This document shows positions 1 to 9,609 of a stretch of DNA of 64,000 bases, one piece after another (within the stretch, counting starts at the first letter, position 1; the number at the start of each line of letters is the position of its first letter). A program made the position numbers and the translations under genes. A model generated the notes under the pieces. The model did no database searches and was not told the origin of the DNA. It saw nothing but the letters and a program-made list of their open reading frames with translations. Origin of the DNA: Lactobacillaceae bacterium (GTDB lineage Bacteria > Bacillota > Bacilli > Lactobacillales > Lactobacillaceae); assembly GCA_031289615.1 (NCBI GenBank), contig JAITPD010000052.1, forward strand, positions 1 to 64,000. The letters run 5' to 3'.

Positions 1-226
1 CTCGAATCTGGATGCAAGACGAAATAATTCGTCAATTTCACTAACCGTTAGATCCTGGTGTTAGTGAAATGGTGCACCCCGATTCGGCAGGAAATTACAT
101 CCGACGACAGAATCGCTACGCTGATCAATCAAAGTTCAATATTTTAATGAACATCTTGGTCATTTTCAATTACCTAGTGGCTTGAGATAAAATGACCAAG
201 ATGTTGCATAACTAGCAATACGCGTT
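1..226. repeat. Foldback repeat family, copy A (truncated by window start; reverse orientation), with short palindrome module at 152-203
   Basis: Contains GACGAAATAATTCGTC and TTTCACTAAC..GTTAGTGAAA hairpins, CCGACGACAGAATCGCTACGCTGATCAATCAAAG, and a perfect 15-bp inverted repeat CATCTTGGTCATTTT (152-166)/AAAATGACCAAGATG (189-203). Same layout as copies B-F. Confidence 0.8.
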
Positions 227-330
227 AAAACTATCTTTTGTGTTAAATTTACTAGAAAATAAAAGAGGAGTCGGCAAAAATAAAACCCGTGGGCCTCATC
301 TTTTCCCTCATCCTCTTAACTAAGAAGATA

Positions 331-564
331 TTAGATCGCTTCTTTTAGATTCTTCAACAAATCAGGCCGGAAACCTTTAATAGGTTCGTTGTTTCCAGAA
401 AAGACAACGGGAACAGCTTGGAAACCTTGGTCCTTTAAGAAGGCAAGCGCTTCTGAGTCTTCTTCAACATTCTTTACGACATAGTTCACACCGTATTGAG
501 TCAACGTCTTTTTTGTCATCATGCATTGCACACAATTGTTCTTTGTATATACTGTAATTTCCAT
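331..564 (-). CDS. nrdH: Glutaredoxin-like NrdH redoxin
   Basis: MEITVYTKNNCVQCMMTKKTL; CxxC thioredoxin-fold small protein; divergent from nrdI. Confidence 0.88.
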   Translation of the reverse strand: MEITVYTKNNCVQCMMTKKTLTQYGVNYVVKNVEEDSEALAFLKDQGFQAVPVVFSGNNEPIKGFRPDLLKNLKEAI

Positions 565-847
565 TTTGTCCACCGTCCGACTTTCTGTGATTTCTTATAT
601 TCGTGTTACTTACTTTTACTATGTTTTTAGTATAACCACCAAAATAACAGAAAGCAACATTTAAAAATTCAATTTTTTGTTTCTTTTTTATGACATTCCT
701 TTATAAACGTTGATATGAAAGCATTTGAACAAAATATTACAATTTCGTGAAATATAACGCTCTGTTACATTCCTTATGATTTACTTGAGATATTGTAAAT
801 TAAAGTGTATGTTTGAGGTACGATATTTAAAAATATGGAGGCCTATT

Positions 848-1573
848 ATGCTAGTCCAACTGCTCTATATTTCAGTTGCTGGAAATACCAAAAATTTTGT
901 CACCCGGCTTGCTGATTTTGCAAACTCTAAAAATGAATATACTTTCAAGGCCGTCGAAATCTCAGATAGTAGTAATGATTTCGATATTAATGACCCGTTC
1001 TTTATTTTTGTTCCCACCTATTTGGATGGTGGTAATGGAATTCATAGTGGTGTCAAGGAAATTATGACCAACGCGTTATCCGAACAACTTGAATTTAATG
1101 AATTTGGGAATCATCTGCTCGGCGTCATTGGTTCTGGTAATAAAAATTTCAATGCGCAATACATTTTGACGGCCCGCCGCTATGCCATGAACTTTTCTGT
1201 GCCAGTTATTGGCGAATACGAACTACGTGGCACACAGGCTGATTTAGAACGGATTTATCAGAATATGCTGGCTAGGCTCACCCAGAATGAACAAACGCTC
1301 ACTCTGCCTGCTTCGAGTTTGCGGATGGTTTTGTTTGATTCAGAACAACACGGTGAAGCAATTTTGATTGATGATGCGCGTCAAATCGTTTCTCAGATTC
1401 TACCGGCCGATCAACATGATTTTGGAGATATTAAAAAAATCATCAAAGTTAATACCCCCGAACAAGTTTATACTGCACAAATTAACTTACTGGCCAACGA
1501 ACATTTTTGGATGTGGCCAATTCAAACGCAAAAATTAAGCTTTCCTGAAAATGCTAGTAAATTAAATCATTAA
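848..1573 (+). CDS. nrdI: NrdI-like flavodoxin with a long C-terminal extension
   Basis: MLVQLLYISVAGNTKNF...GSGNKNFNAQYILTARRYAMNFSVPVIGEYELRGT matches NrdI; start chosen at 848 after TGGAGG. Confidence 0.82.
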   Translation: MLVQLLYISVAGNTKNFVTRLADFANSKNEYTFKAVEISDSSNDFDINDPFFIFVPTYLDGGNGIHSGVKEIMTNALSEQLEFNEFGNHLLGVIGSGNKNFNAQYILTARRYAMNFSVPVIGEYELRGTQADLERIYQNMLARLTQNEQTLTLPASSLRMVLFDSEQHGEAILIDDARQIVSQILPADQHDFGDIKKIIKVNTPEQVYTAQINLLANEHFWMWPIQTQKLSFPENASKLNH

Positions 1574-1574
1574 A

Positions 1575-1620
1575 AAAGGCTTCAAGTCTTTCCGCAACGG
1601 GATTGACTTGATGCCTTTTA
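1575..1620 (+). terminator. Rho-independent terminator after nrdI
   Basis: AAAAGGCttCAAGTC..GACTTGatGCCTTTT hairpin ending in T-run. Confidence 0.75.
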
Positions 1621-1655
1621 ATTTGCGTGGTGTGATATTGCGTTAGTTATGGAAT

Positions 1656-2040
1656 ACCTTGGTCATTTTTCACCTGCGTGGTGGCTTTTCGATAATGATA
1701 GTAAGTGGCGACACGGTCCCATTCGACTACACATTTTTTCAAAATGAGTCGAATTGGTGCCGCTACCTCGCTTGATCACCTACTATCATTATCTCAATCC
1801 ACCACGCTTTAAGTAAAATGACAAGGGTGTTTGCTGGTCAGCGAAGCGATTCTTTCGTCGGATGACCAGCCCTTGCCGAATCTAGCCGAAGCTTTTCACG
1901 CGGGCTTTAGCACCGTGAAATTGGCGAATTATTTCGCCATTCGGCATGAATCGTGCTGGGCAAATCCGAAACGTAAAGAATCTTTAGCGAAGCTGATTAA
2001 ACAAAGGACAATATTTCAATGCAATACCTTGGTCATTTAA
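1656..2040. repeat. Foldback repeat family, copy B (module 1 palindrome 1656-1826 plus module 2 at 1833-2010)
   Basis: Module 1: GCGTGGTGG (1676-1684)/CCACCACGC (1799-1807), GATAATGATAGTA (1691-1703)/TACTATCATTATC (1781-1793). Module 2: GGTCAGCGAAGCGATTCT...AGAATCTTTAGCGAAGCTGATT with internal TTTCACG/CGTGAAA and GGCGAATTATTTCGCC hairpins. Confidence 0.85.
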
Positions 2041-2042
2041 TT

Positions 2043-2714
2043 TTAGACTAGAAGCTCAGCAATGTTATCCAACGTCACTGCCTTTGTATCAGCAAAGTTC
2101 AAAGTTGCTTTGCTCAACACATCAGCTGCCCCAATTCCCAATGAAACTTCACCTGCTCCATTAATCGAATCAATCCCGGCCGCTGAATCTTCCAATCCAA
2201 TTACCTGTGCTGGAGCCAGCTTCAAAACTTCTGCAGCCCGCACAAATATTTCAGGATCAGGCTTACCAGCATGCAAGGTTGCTGGGTCAACAATGCCAAC
2301 AAAATACTTCATCAGTCCCAAATGTTCCAAAATCATCGGAGCATTTTTAGAAGCTGAAGCCACGGACATTAAATACCCTTTTTGATCAGCATCCTGAATG
2401 AACTCCAACATTCCTGGTAAAATATCCGCCGGTGTCAGCGTCGAGATCAACTTTTGGTAATTGACGTTCTTCTTCTCAGCCAACGCTTCTTTTTGCGCTT
2501 GTGAAAAATCATCCGCATGATCGCCATGGTCTAGAATCATTTGCAATGAATCCATCCGACTAATACCTTTGAGCGCCTCAGCCAATTCTGGCGTCCATTG
2601 CGTTCCAACTTCATCGGCGGTTTGATGCCAAGCTTGACCGTGAAAACGAGCTGTATCAGCAATTACACCGTCCAAATCAAAGGCAAAACCTTTAATTTCA
2701 CTAAATTTTGTCAT
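2043..2714 (-). CDS. pgmB: Beta-phosphoglucomutase
   Basis: FAFDLDGVIADTARFH...GLEDSAAGIDSINGAG HAD-family motifs; next to maltose phosphorylase. Confidence 0.92.
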   Translation of the reverse strand: MTKFSEIKGFAFDLDGVIADTARFHGQAWHQTADEVGTQWTPELAEALKGISRMDSLQMILDHGDHADDFSQAQKEALAEKKNVNYQKLISTLTPADILPGMLEFIQDADQKGYLMSVASASKNAPMILEHLGLMKYFVGIVDPATLHAGKPDPEIFVRAAEVLKLAPAQVIGLEDSAAGIDSINGAGEVSLGIGAADVLSKATLNFADTKAVTLDNIAELLV

Positions 2715-2788
2715 GTTTTTTCATCCTCATATATTGAATCTGTTTATGAAAATCTCGCTTAAAAACGAATTTCGCCAAACTACATCCA

Positions 2789-5044
2789 TTACTTAAGTTG
2801 CACCTTTTCGCCACTCAAATCAATCGTGAGAGGTTCTCCAGAAATCAACTTAACATCAGTGTCCTTTGCATCAACTTGGACTTCTAAGACATGTCCGCGG
2901 AAGACCAGACGGAATGAATAGCCAGTCCACTTCTTTGGTAGGAATGGTGCCAAATGCAATTGCCCATCGCGAACCCGCATTCCAGCAAAGCCTTGCACGA
3001 TTGCTAACCATGAGCCAGTCATCGCCGTAATATGCAAACCATCAGAAGTATCATTGTTATAGTTATCGAGATCCAAACGAGCAGCCCGTTCGTACATTTC
3101 AACGGCTTTGTCTTCCATCTTCAAATCAGCAGCCAGGATTGAGTGCACAGAAGGTGAAAGCGATGACTCGTGCACTGTCAATGGCTCGTAGAATTCATAG
3201 TTGTTGCGCTTCTCTTCTTCTGTAAATGAATCTGGAAAATAAAACATCGCGTGCAAAGCATCTGATTGCTTGATATATGGCGAACGCAAGATACGATCCC
3301 ATGACCAGTTTTGATTGATTGGACGAATAGCTGGATCCAACTCAGCCGCTGGCGTCAAATCTTTGTCCAAGAACGTATCATGTTGTTCAAAGATGTGCTT
3401 AGTTTGTCCATTAATTTCAACATCAGCTTGTGGCAAATACATCTTATCGACAATCTGTTGCCACTTAGTCAACTCTGCTGGCGTGATTGCGAGCTTAGTC
3501 TTTTCATCAGCATTAATCTCGTCATAGTGTTCCAAAGCATATTGGAGAACCCACTTAGCCATCCAGTTTGTATAGAAATTATTATTAACGTTATTTTCAT
3601 ACTCATTTGGTCCAGTCACACCATGAATCATATACTGATCTTTGCGTGCTGAATAATGCACCCGGTCAGCCCAGAAACGCGCAATATTGTACAAAACTTG
3701 TGCACCATCGCCGTCCAGCCATGAATGGTCGCCAGTGATATTGGTGTAATTATAAATCGCGTACGCAATAGTCGAGTTACGATGAATTTCTTCAAAGGTA
3801 ATTTCCCATTCGTTGTGCGATTCAATTCCATCAAAGGTCACCATTGGATACAATGCGCCCTTCAAACCTTGTTGCTTGGCATTATGGAAGGCTCCATCCA
3901 ATTGGTCAAATCGATATTGTAGCAATGAACGCGTTACCTTTGGATCTGCAACTCCCAAATAAACTGGAATGGCAAATGCTTCAGTATCCCAATACGTTGC
4001 GCCACCATATTTTTCGCCAGTAAAGCCTTTAGGTCCAATGTTCAAACGTGGATCATTTCCATAATAAGTTGAGAAGAGCTGGAACAAGTTAAAGCGAATT
4101 CCTTGTTGAGCAGCGTCATCGCCCATAATTTTAACATCAGCCTTTTCCCAACGCGCCGCCCATTCTTGCACATGCGCTTCATAAATTTCACCGTAGCCTT
4201 GCTTTTGCACTTGCTCTGTTAACTTTTGTCCGGCTGCAACAATCTCAGCAGTCGTCGTATAATCACGAGAAGTCGTCACAACAACGCGCTTCTCAAAGAT
4301 GACTGACCCCTTAACAGGAACCTTAATCGTAAAGCGATCTGTGACTTCCTTGTCTTGCTTAACTTGACCAGTCTTGTCACCACCGACAAAGCTTTGGCGA
4401 GCGACTACCGTAAATTGTGGCACTCCAAAGTCATTTGGAATCGTCTGCGTGGCAATAAATGATGAGTCTGCTTCATTTCTAGCATCCAATACTTGCCAGA
4501 ACTTTTCATCATAGTTTGAATCCTCGTTCATCACATCAGCATCAATCATGGCGTCATAAGAAACCGTGTGCTCACGTCCATCAACTGCTTCAAAGGTGTA
4601 ATGCAATGTTGCCAATTCCTTCATCGCTGCAGAAATTAAGCGCTTCACGACAAACTTCACACCAAAGACAGTAAACGTTCGCGTCAAGATTCCTTTTTGC
4701 ATGTCCAAAGAAATTTCGAAATCTTTTACATCATTTTTAGCCAAGTCAACTAATTGACTATCAACTTTAATTTCCGCCTTGAAATAATTCAGGGCATTAA
4801 TGGCCTTTCCAAAATAAAGTGGATAACCATTCTTCCACCAACCAACCCGAGTCTTGTCTGGGAACCAAACGCCCCCAACATAAATTCCTTGCAATGTGTC
4901 GCCAGAATAAGTCTCTTCAAACATTCCGCGCATTCCCATGTATTCGTTACCAAGGGAAGTCATTGATTCTTGCAAACGCTTGTCTGCTGGATTCAAATCG
5001 TGTGACGTGATTGTCCAGGGGTTAACTTCAAATATCCGTTTCAT
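2789..5044 (-). CDS. mapA: Maltose phosphorylase (GH65)
   Basis: GGATYWDTEAFAIPVYL, HGVTGPNEYENNVNNNFYTNWMA GH65 motifs. Confidence 0.92.
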   Translation of the reverse strand: MKRIFEVNPWTITSHDLNPADKRLQESMTSLGNEYMGMRGMFEETYSGDTLQGIYVGGVWFPDKTRVGWWKNGYPLYFGKAINALNYFKAEIKVDSQLVDLAKNDVKDFEISLDMQKGILTRTFTVFGVKFVVKRLISAAMKELATLHYTFEAVDGREHTVSYDAMIDADVMNEDSNYDEKFWQVLDARNEADSSFIATQTIPNDFGVPQFTVVARQSFVGGDKTGQVKQDKEVTDRFTIKVPVKGSVIFEKRVVVTTSRDYTTTAEIVAAGQKLTEQVQKQGYGEIYEAHVQEWAARWEKADVKIMGDDAAQQGIRFNLFQLFSTYYGNDPRLNIGPKGFTGEKYGGATYWDTEAFAIPVYLGVADPKVTRSLLQYRFDQLDGAFHNAKQQGLKGALYPMVTFDGIESHNEWEITFEEIHRNSTIAYAIYNYTNITGDHSWLDGDGAQVLYNIARFWADRVHYSARKDQYMIHGVTGPNEYENNVNNNFYTNWMAKWVLQYALEHYDEINADEKTKLAITPAELTKWQQIVDKMYLPQADVEINGQTKHIFEQHDTFLDKDLTPAAELDPAIRPINQNWSWDRILRSPYIKQSDALHAMFYFPDSFTEEEKRNNYEFYEPLTVHESSLSPSVHSILAADLKMEDKAVEMYERAARLDLDNYNNDTSDGLHITAMTGSWLAIVQGFAGMRVRDGQLHLAPFLPKKWTGYSFRLVFRGHVLEVQVDAKDTDVKLISGEPLTIDLSGEKVQLK

Positions 5045-5059
5045 TTTAAAATCTCCTTT

Positions 5060-6826
5060 TTACAATTGATAAACCGCAAACTCATTTAGTTGCAATTTAT
5101 TTGACTGAGTTGAATTCGAAATTAGCACTTGATCTGTTGAATATTGCGTTAAATCAACAGTTGTTTGACCGTGATTAAAGACTGCCAATATTTTATGCGT
5201 TCCTAACGTTCTGCTAAAACTAATCACATCATCGCTGACACTCTCCCACCTTAACTGACCTGCACTGAGAAGCTCGGTATTTGCTCGACGAACTTTGATT
5301 AATTTTTGCATGAACTGATACAAATCTTGATCTTGTTGCTTGGGATCCCAGACCATTGGCTTGCGATCATCCGGGTCATTTTCACCAATCATACCATATT
5401 CAGTACCATAGTATATTGAGGGAACTCCCTGTTGCAAAAATGTAAATGTTAGGACCAACTTTTCAAGATTTACATCATCGTATGCTAGCGTTTTAATTCG
5501 TGGTGTATCATGCGAATCAAGTGTGTTAAACATCATCTGATTTGTTTGGTCGCGGTACAGCATCAACTGATCATTTAATTGATTGATTAACGTTTGTGCA
5601 TCGATCTTATCATTCAAGAAATAGTCAATAATCGAACCCGTAAACGCATAATTCATCACACCAGTAAACTCATCACCGTTCAGCCAAGCTTGTGAATTGT
5701 GCCAAATTTCGCCTAAGATATAAAAGTCCGGCTTCAATTCTGTTGTAGCTTTTTTAAATTCTTTCCAGAAATGATGATCAATTTCATTGGCAACGTCCAA
5801 ACGCCATGCATCAATGTCAAATTCTTTAATCCAATACGTGGCAATGTTTAGCAAATAGTCCTGAACTTCTTTGTTCGCCGTGTTTAGCTTTGGCATGTGC
5901 GGTGTATAAGCAAACGTGTCATATGTGGCATCTGCTGCAAACTCGAAATTATCTGTTGGCGTATAGGCCGCTGGAAATGAGTTGATATGAAACCAATCTT
6001 TAAACTTTGAATTCTCTTGGTGTGCCAGTACATCTTGCCACTGACTCGCCTTATCGCCCATATGATTAAAGACCGCATCCAACATCACGCGAATTCCACG
6101 TTTATGGGCTGCTTGCACAACTTGCTTAAACAACTTCTTATCTCCAAAATCTGGATCAATTTCAAGATAATCTTCGGTGTCGTATTTGTGATTTGATGGA
6201 GCTTTGAAAATCGGGTTGAAGTAAATTCCGTTCACTCCCAAATCCACTAAATGGTCGAGATGATCAAGCACACCTTGAAGGTCACCACCATAATAATCGA
6301 AACGGCCAGGATGATCTTGTGAATTCCATTCCTTAGTTCCAACAGGGTCGTTCGATTTATCACCATTGGCAAAACGCTCAGGGAAAATCTGATACCAAAC
6401 AGTCTTTTTCACCCACTCCGGAGCAACAAATCGATCAATTGCTTGGAAATATGGCATCCGAAAGTACGTGTTCATATCATCAAGAATCTTTGAATCATAG
6501 CTACTAAAGCCCTTGTCATTCAATAAGACAATTTCATCATTGATTCCAGTTAAGACAAATGCATATGACAAGCGTTTTTGCTTTGAACCAACTGCCACCT
6601 GCCAATAATCATACTCGTGCGTCGATAGAATTTTCTCCATGCTAATCGGATGTTCATAAAATTTCGGAAAATCCAGGTTTCCCCACAATGTATACGGATC
6701 ACCAGCAAGCAACTGTACCGTTTTGACATCATCTTTTGCCGTTCGTAACCGAATGTGCATCGTATGATCATCATACAGGTATGCCATTTCACTTTCTGGA
6801 CGATGGTAAATCGAACTCAAAATCAT
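5060..6826 (-). CDS. GH13 alpha-glycosidase (neopullulanase/maltogenic amylase-like)
   Basis: GVNGIYFNPIFKAPSNHKYDTEDY, DAWRLDVANEID, ILGEIWH, NTLDSHDTPR; start set at MILSSIYHRP behind AAAGGAG. Confidence 0.9.
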   Translation of the reverse strand: MILSSIYHRPESEMAYLYDDHTMHIRLRTAKDDVKTVQLLAGDPYTLWGNLDFPKFYEHPISMEKILSTHEYDYWQVAVGSKQKRLSYAFVLTGINDEIVLLNDKGFSSYDSKILDDMNTYFRMPYFQAIDRFVAPEWVKKTVWYQIFPERFANGDKSNDPVGTKEWNSQDHPGRFDYYGGDLQGVLDHLDHLVDLGVNGIYFNPIFKAPSNHKYDTEDYLEIDPDFGDKKLFKQVVQAAHKRGIRVMLDAVFNHMGDKASQWQDVLAHQENSKFKDWFHINSFPAAYTPTDNFEFAADATYDTFAYTPHMPKLNTANKEVQDYLLNIATYWIKEFDIDAWRLDVANEIDHHFWKEFKKATTELKPDFYILGEIWHNSQAWLNGDEFTGVMNYAFTGSIIDYFLNDKIDAQTLINQLNDQLMLYRDQTNQMMFNTLDSHDTPRIKTLAYDDVNLEKLVLTFTFLQQGVPSIYYGTEYGMIGENDPDDRKPMVWDPKQQDQDLYQFMQKLIKVRRANTELLSAGQLRWESVSDDVISFSRTLGTHKILAVFNHGQTTVDLTQYSTDQVLISNSTQSNKLQLNEFAVYQL

Positions 6827-6896
6827 CTGCGCATCTCCTTTTACATTCATTTTTTCATCAACTTAGTCTAAATCAATTACGTGTGTGGTGAAAATT

Positions 6897-8264
6897 TTAT
6901 TGAACTGTGTCACCATGTTCAACAGAAGTTTCTTTAACAACCCAAACTGTCACTGCTCCAATGATGAACAAGATACCAGAAACTAAAATCATGTGTGGCA
7001 TAAAGTTACCAAGCATTGGGTACAAGGCAAATGATGCAACTGAGGCAACAATTTGAGGCAAACAAATCCATGAATTAAACAATCCCATATAAGTTCCGTC
7101 GTGTTTTCCATCCAAAGCGTTCGTCAAAATGGTAAATGGAATGGCGTTCATTGTGACCCAAGCAATTCCCAAGAAGACAAATGCAACTGCTGAAACTGCT
7201 TGAGAGTGTGTTGTTGATAGCAAGAAGAATCCAACAGCTCCTAGTAACAAACCAATTGAGTAAGCTGGCTTGCGAATCTTGTTGTTCAACTTAGTAATGA
7301 GCAAGCCCCAGATAATCGCTGCGACCGTTTCAATCGCTGACAAAATTCCAAACCAGTTACCTGCATTTTGGAATCCTGCTGAAGCTGCGTTTGTAGTGTG
7401 CCAGATATTTTGTGCAACAGTTCCAGTTCCGTACGTCCACAAATATTGGAACCCTGCCCAACAGAAGAATTCAACTAATCCTAAGGTCCAGAAAACTTTT
7501 GGTGCACCTGCTAAAATTTGGAATAAATTTTTCTTTTCAGCTTTTTCATCAAGTCCATGATATTCTGCATATTTCTTTGGATCATATTCGTCAACCTTCC
7601 AGACAGTAAATGCAGCAGAAACGGCTAAAATAAGTGCTCCGGTATAAAATGCCCACTTAACTGATGGTGGCAATTGTCCTTTAGCAGCAATATTAGCTAC
7701 CCCAATTGCTGTAAAGAAGAATGGGAACAAGTTAGCAACCACGCCACCAATGTTTCCCCAAATCGTTTGCCAAGACCAAGCCATATCTTTTTGTTCATCG
7801 TTGACCATGTCTGAAATCATCATCTTGAATGGTTGCATCGACATGTTTGAAGATAAGTCCATGAATAAAATGGCAATTGCACCAAACCATAATCCGGTCG
7901 TCGTCTTAAATCCGAACGATCCAGAATTTGGTAGGAGACACATCACGATAATTGCGACAACTGATCCTAAAATCAAGTATGGCAACCGGCGTCCAATTTT
8001 TGGAATCCATGTTCGGTCAGAGAAAATTCCAACTAATGGCTGGACAACCATTCCTGCCAGTGGTGGCAAGATGAAGAAGAAACCGAGTTTAGTTGGGTCA
8101 GCTCCCAGTGTTTGGAAGATTCGGCCCATGTTTGCGCTCTGTAGCGAGAACGCCATGGAAGTCCCCAGATTTCCAAATGTCATCAACATCAATGTTGAAA
8201 TAGCAAGGGTGGGTAATAGTTTCTTACCAACACTCTTTTGAGCTACATTGTCTTGTTCTGTCAT
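6897..8264 (-). CDS. MFS/GPH-like maltose (sugar) transporter
   Basis: 12-TM SLC45/GPH-like permease (PLAGMVVQPLVGIFSDRTWIPKIGRRLPYL), in the maltose operon. Confidence 0.85.
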   Translation of the reverse strand: MTEQDNVAQKSVGKKLLPTLAISTLMLMTFGNLGTSMAFSLQSANMGRIFQTLGADPTKLGFFFILPPLAGMVVQPLVGIFSDRTWIPKIGRRLPYLILGSVVAIIVMCLLPNSGSFGFKTTTGLWFGAIAILFMDLSSNMSMQPFKMMISDMVNDEQKDMAWSWQTIWGNIGGVVANLFPFFFTAIGVANIAAKGQLPPSVKWAFYTGALILAVSAAFTVWKVDEYDPKKYAEYHGLDEKAEKKNLFQILAGAPKVFWTLGLVEFFCWAGFQYLWTYGTGTVAQNIWHTTNAASAGFQNAGNWFGILSAIETVAAIIWGLLITKLNNKIRKPAYSIGLLLGAVGFFLLSTTHSQAVSAVAFVFLGIAWVTMNAIPFTILTNALDGKHDGTYMGLFNSWICLPQIVASVASFALYPMLGNFMPHMILVSGILFIIGAVTVWVVKETSVEHGDTVQ

Positions 8265-8302
8265 AATCTTTACCCCTCATGTAAATTTACTAATTACATT
8301 AC

Positions 8303-8316
8303 TGTAACCGCTTACA
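8303..8316. promoter_or_regulatory. Candidate cre (CcpA) site upstream of maltose operon
   Basis: TGTAACCGCTTACA, close to cre consensus. Confidence 0.6.
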
Positions 8317-8344
8317 TAAAATATCATAAACTATTTTTGTTTTT

Positions 8345-8362
8345 TGCGCAAGCGCTTGCGCA
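8345..8362. promoter_or_regulatory. Candidate MalR/LacI-family operator
   Basis: Perfect 18-bp palindrome TGCGCAAGCGCTTGCGCA upstream of maltose permease. Confidence 0.7.
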
Positions 8363-8410
8363 CAATTAATTAAATGTTACCGTTATCATCTTATTTGACG
8401 GATTATAACC

Positions 8411-8436
8411 AAAAAACCGGGCGTTATTCCCGGTTT
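8411..8436 (-). terminator. Terminator after malR
   Basis: AAACCGGG..CCCGGTTT followed by T-run on minus strand. Confidence 0.75.
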
Positions 8437-8455
8437 AAGTATGTTAAATTCAGTT

Positions 8456-9436
8456 TTAAAATTTTGGTAACTTATACGGCACAATCACATTTTGCGATGC
8501 CTCATCCGGATTTTCATGAATTTGATCATTAAACAAAACATGCACTGCTTCAGCCCCCAAAAGCATCGGCTGCACATCAACTGAAAAGAAATTTTTACCA
8601 CTCAGTTGACCATACTCTGTTGCATTAAATCCGACCGTTGGAAGCTTAGCATGCGAACTCAGATGTGCCTCGGCTTGATGCTGTGCTAAAAAAGCAATCT
8701 TATCATCTGTAGCAACAATTCCGTCGACATCAGGGTGGATTTCAAAATAGTCACGCAATTGCCCCTTTTGTTCCGCAAAATTTTCTGACAAACGCAAAAC
8801 CTCTGCATTAGGCATAGCATTTAAAAATCCGCGTTCACGATTTTCCTCATAGAGCCACTCTGCCGTCGTACGCACAAAGAGCGGCTTTTGAAGCTTGAAC
8901 TTCTTGATTAATTGCTGAGTAACTTCATACGCTGCTTGATAATTGTCGTTATCCACAAACAATGTCTCACCCATCCACTGTGGCTCACCAGTCACCACAA
9001 CCCGGGCGTTATATTCTTTTAGGAGCTGAGTGATGGGGTCATGCTTGGTCGTGTACAGTAAAATAAAGCGCCTAACCTTGCCCGCTTCAACCATCATCTT
9101 CACTGATTCGTAGACTTCGCGCCAGTTGGTTCCAGTTGCAGTCGCCAGCAAATAATTTTTTTGACCAAGTTCATGATTAATACCAAACATTTCGTGCATC
9201 ACAAAGTCATTGCCAGAAATCCCACTGTTTTGTGGCTGAAAAACGACGCCCACAGTATTGCTTTCGGGTGCCATTAGATTTTTTGCTGCAAAACTTGGTG
9301 TGTAGCCCATTTCTTTTGCAATTTTATGAATTAGATCCCGCGTTTTTTGGCTAATTCGCGGAGAATCACTCAAAGCGCGCGAAACGGTTGAGATTGATAC
9401 ACCTGAAGCATCGGCAATGTCTTGAATTGTCACCAT
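8456..9436 (-). CDS. malR: LacI-family maltose regulator (MalR-like)
   Basis: MVTIQDIADASGVSISTVSRALSDSPRISQKTRD LacI helix-turn-helix; next to maltose operon. Confidence 0.85.
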   Translation of the reverse strand: MVTIQDIADASGVSISTVSRALSDSPRISQKTRDLIHKIAKEMGYTPSFAAKNLMAPESNTVGVVFQPQNSGISGNDFVMHEMFGINHELGQKNYLLATATGTNWREVYESVKMMVEAGKVRRFILLYTTKHDPITQLLKEYNARVVVTGEPQWMGETLFVDNDNYQAAYEVTQQLIKKFKLQKPLFVRTTAEWLYEENRERGFLNAMPNAEVLRLSENFAEQKGQLRDYFEIHPDVDGIVATDDKIAFLAQHQAEAHLSSHAKLPTVGFNATEYGQLSGKNFFSVDVQPMLLGAEAVHVLFNDQIHENPDEASQNVIVPYKLPKF

Positions 9437-9609
9437 ATTTGCTTGAACCCTTTCGTCATCTTTAAAACCCCAGCCCACGTGCGAAATAAAAGCACTGACC
9501 AGGATAAACCAATCAATGCTTTCATTTTAACTTTTTTACTACTAAATGTCATCCAAACTTAATTATTGTGATGAAATAAAATAACCAGGATGTATCAGTA
9601 AATATTGCT

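Noticed and set aside
574-847. NrdR box between nrdH and nrdI
   Set aside because: No convincing ACACTATATATAGTGT-like sites seen by eye.
1831-2040. ORFs through foldback elements (1831..2040, 9620..9817, 33635..33865)
   Set aside because: They translate the palindromic repeats, reading frame is not kept between copies, and paired changes favour structure over coding.
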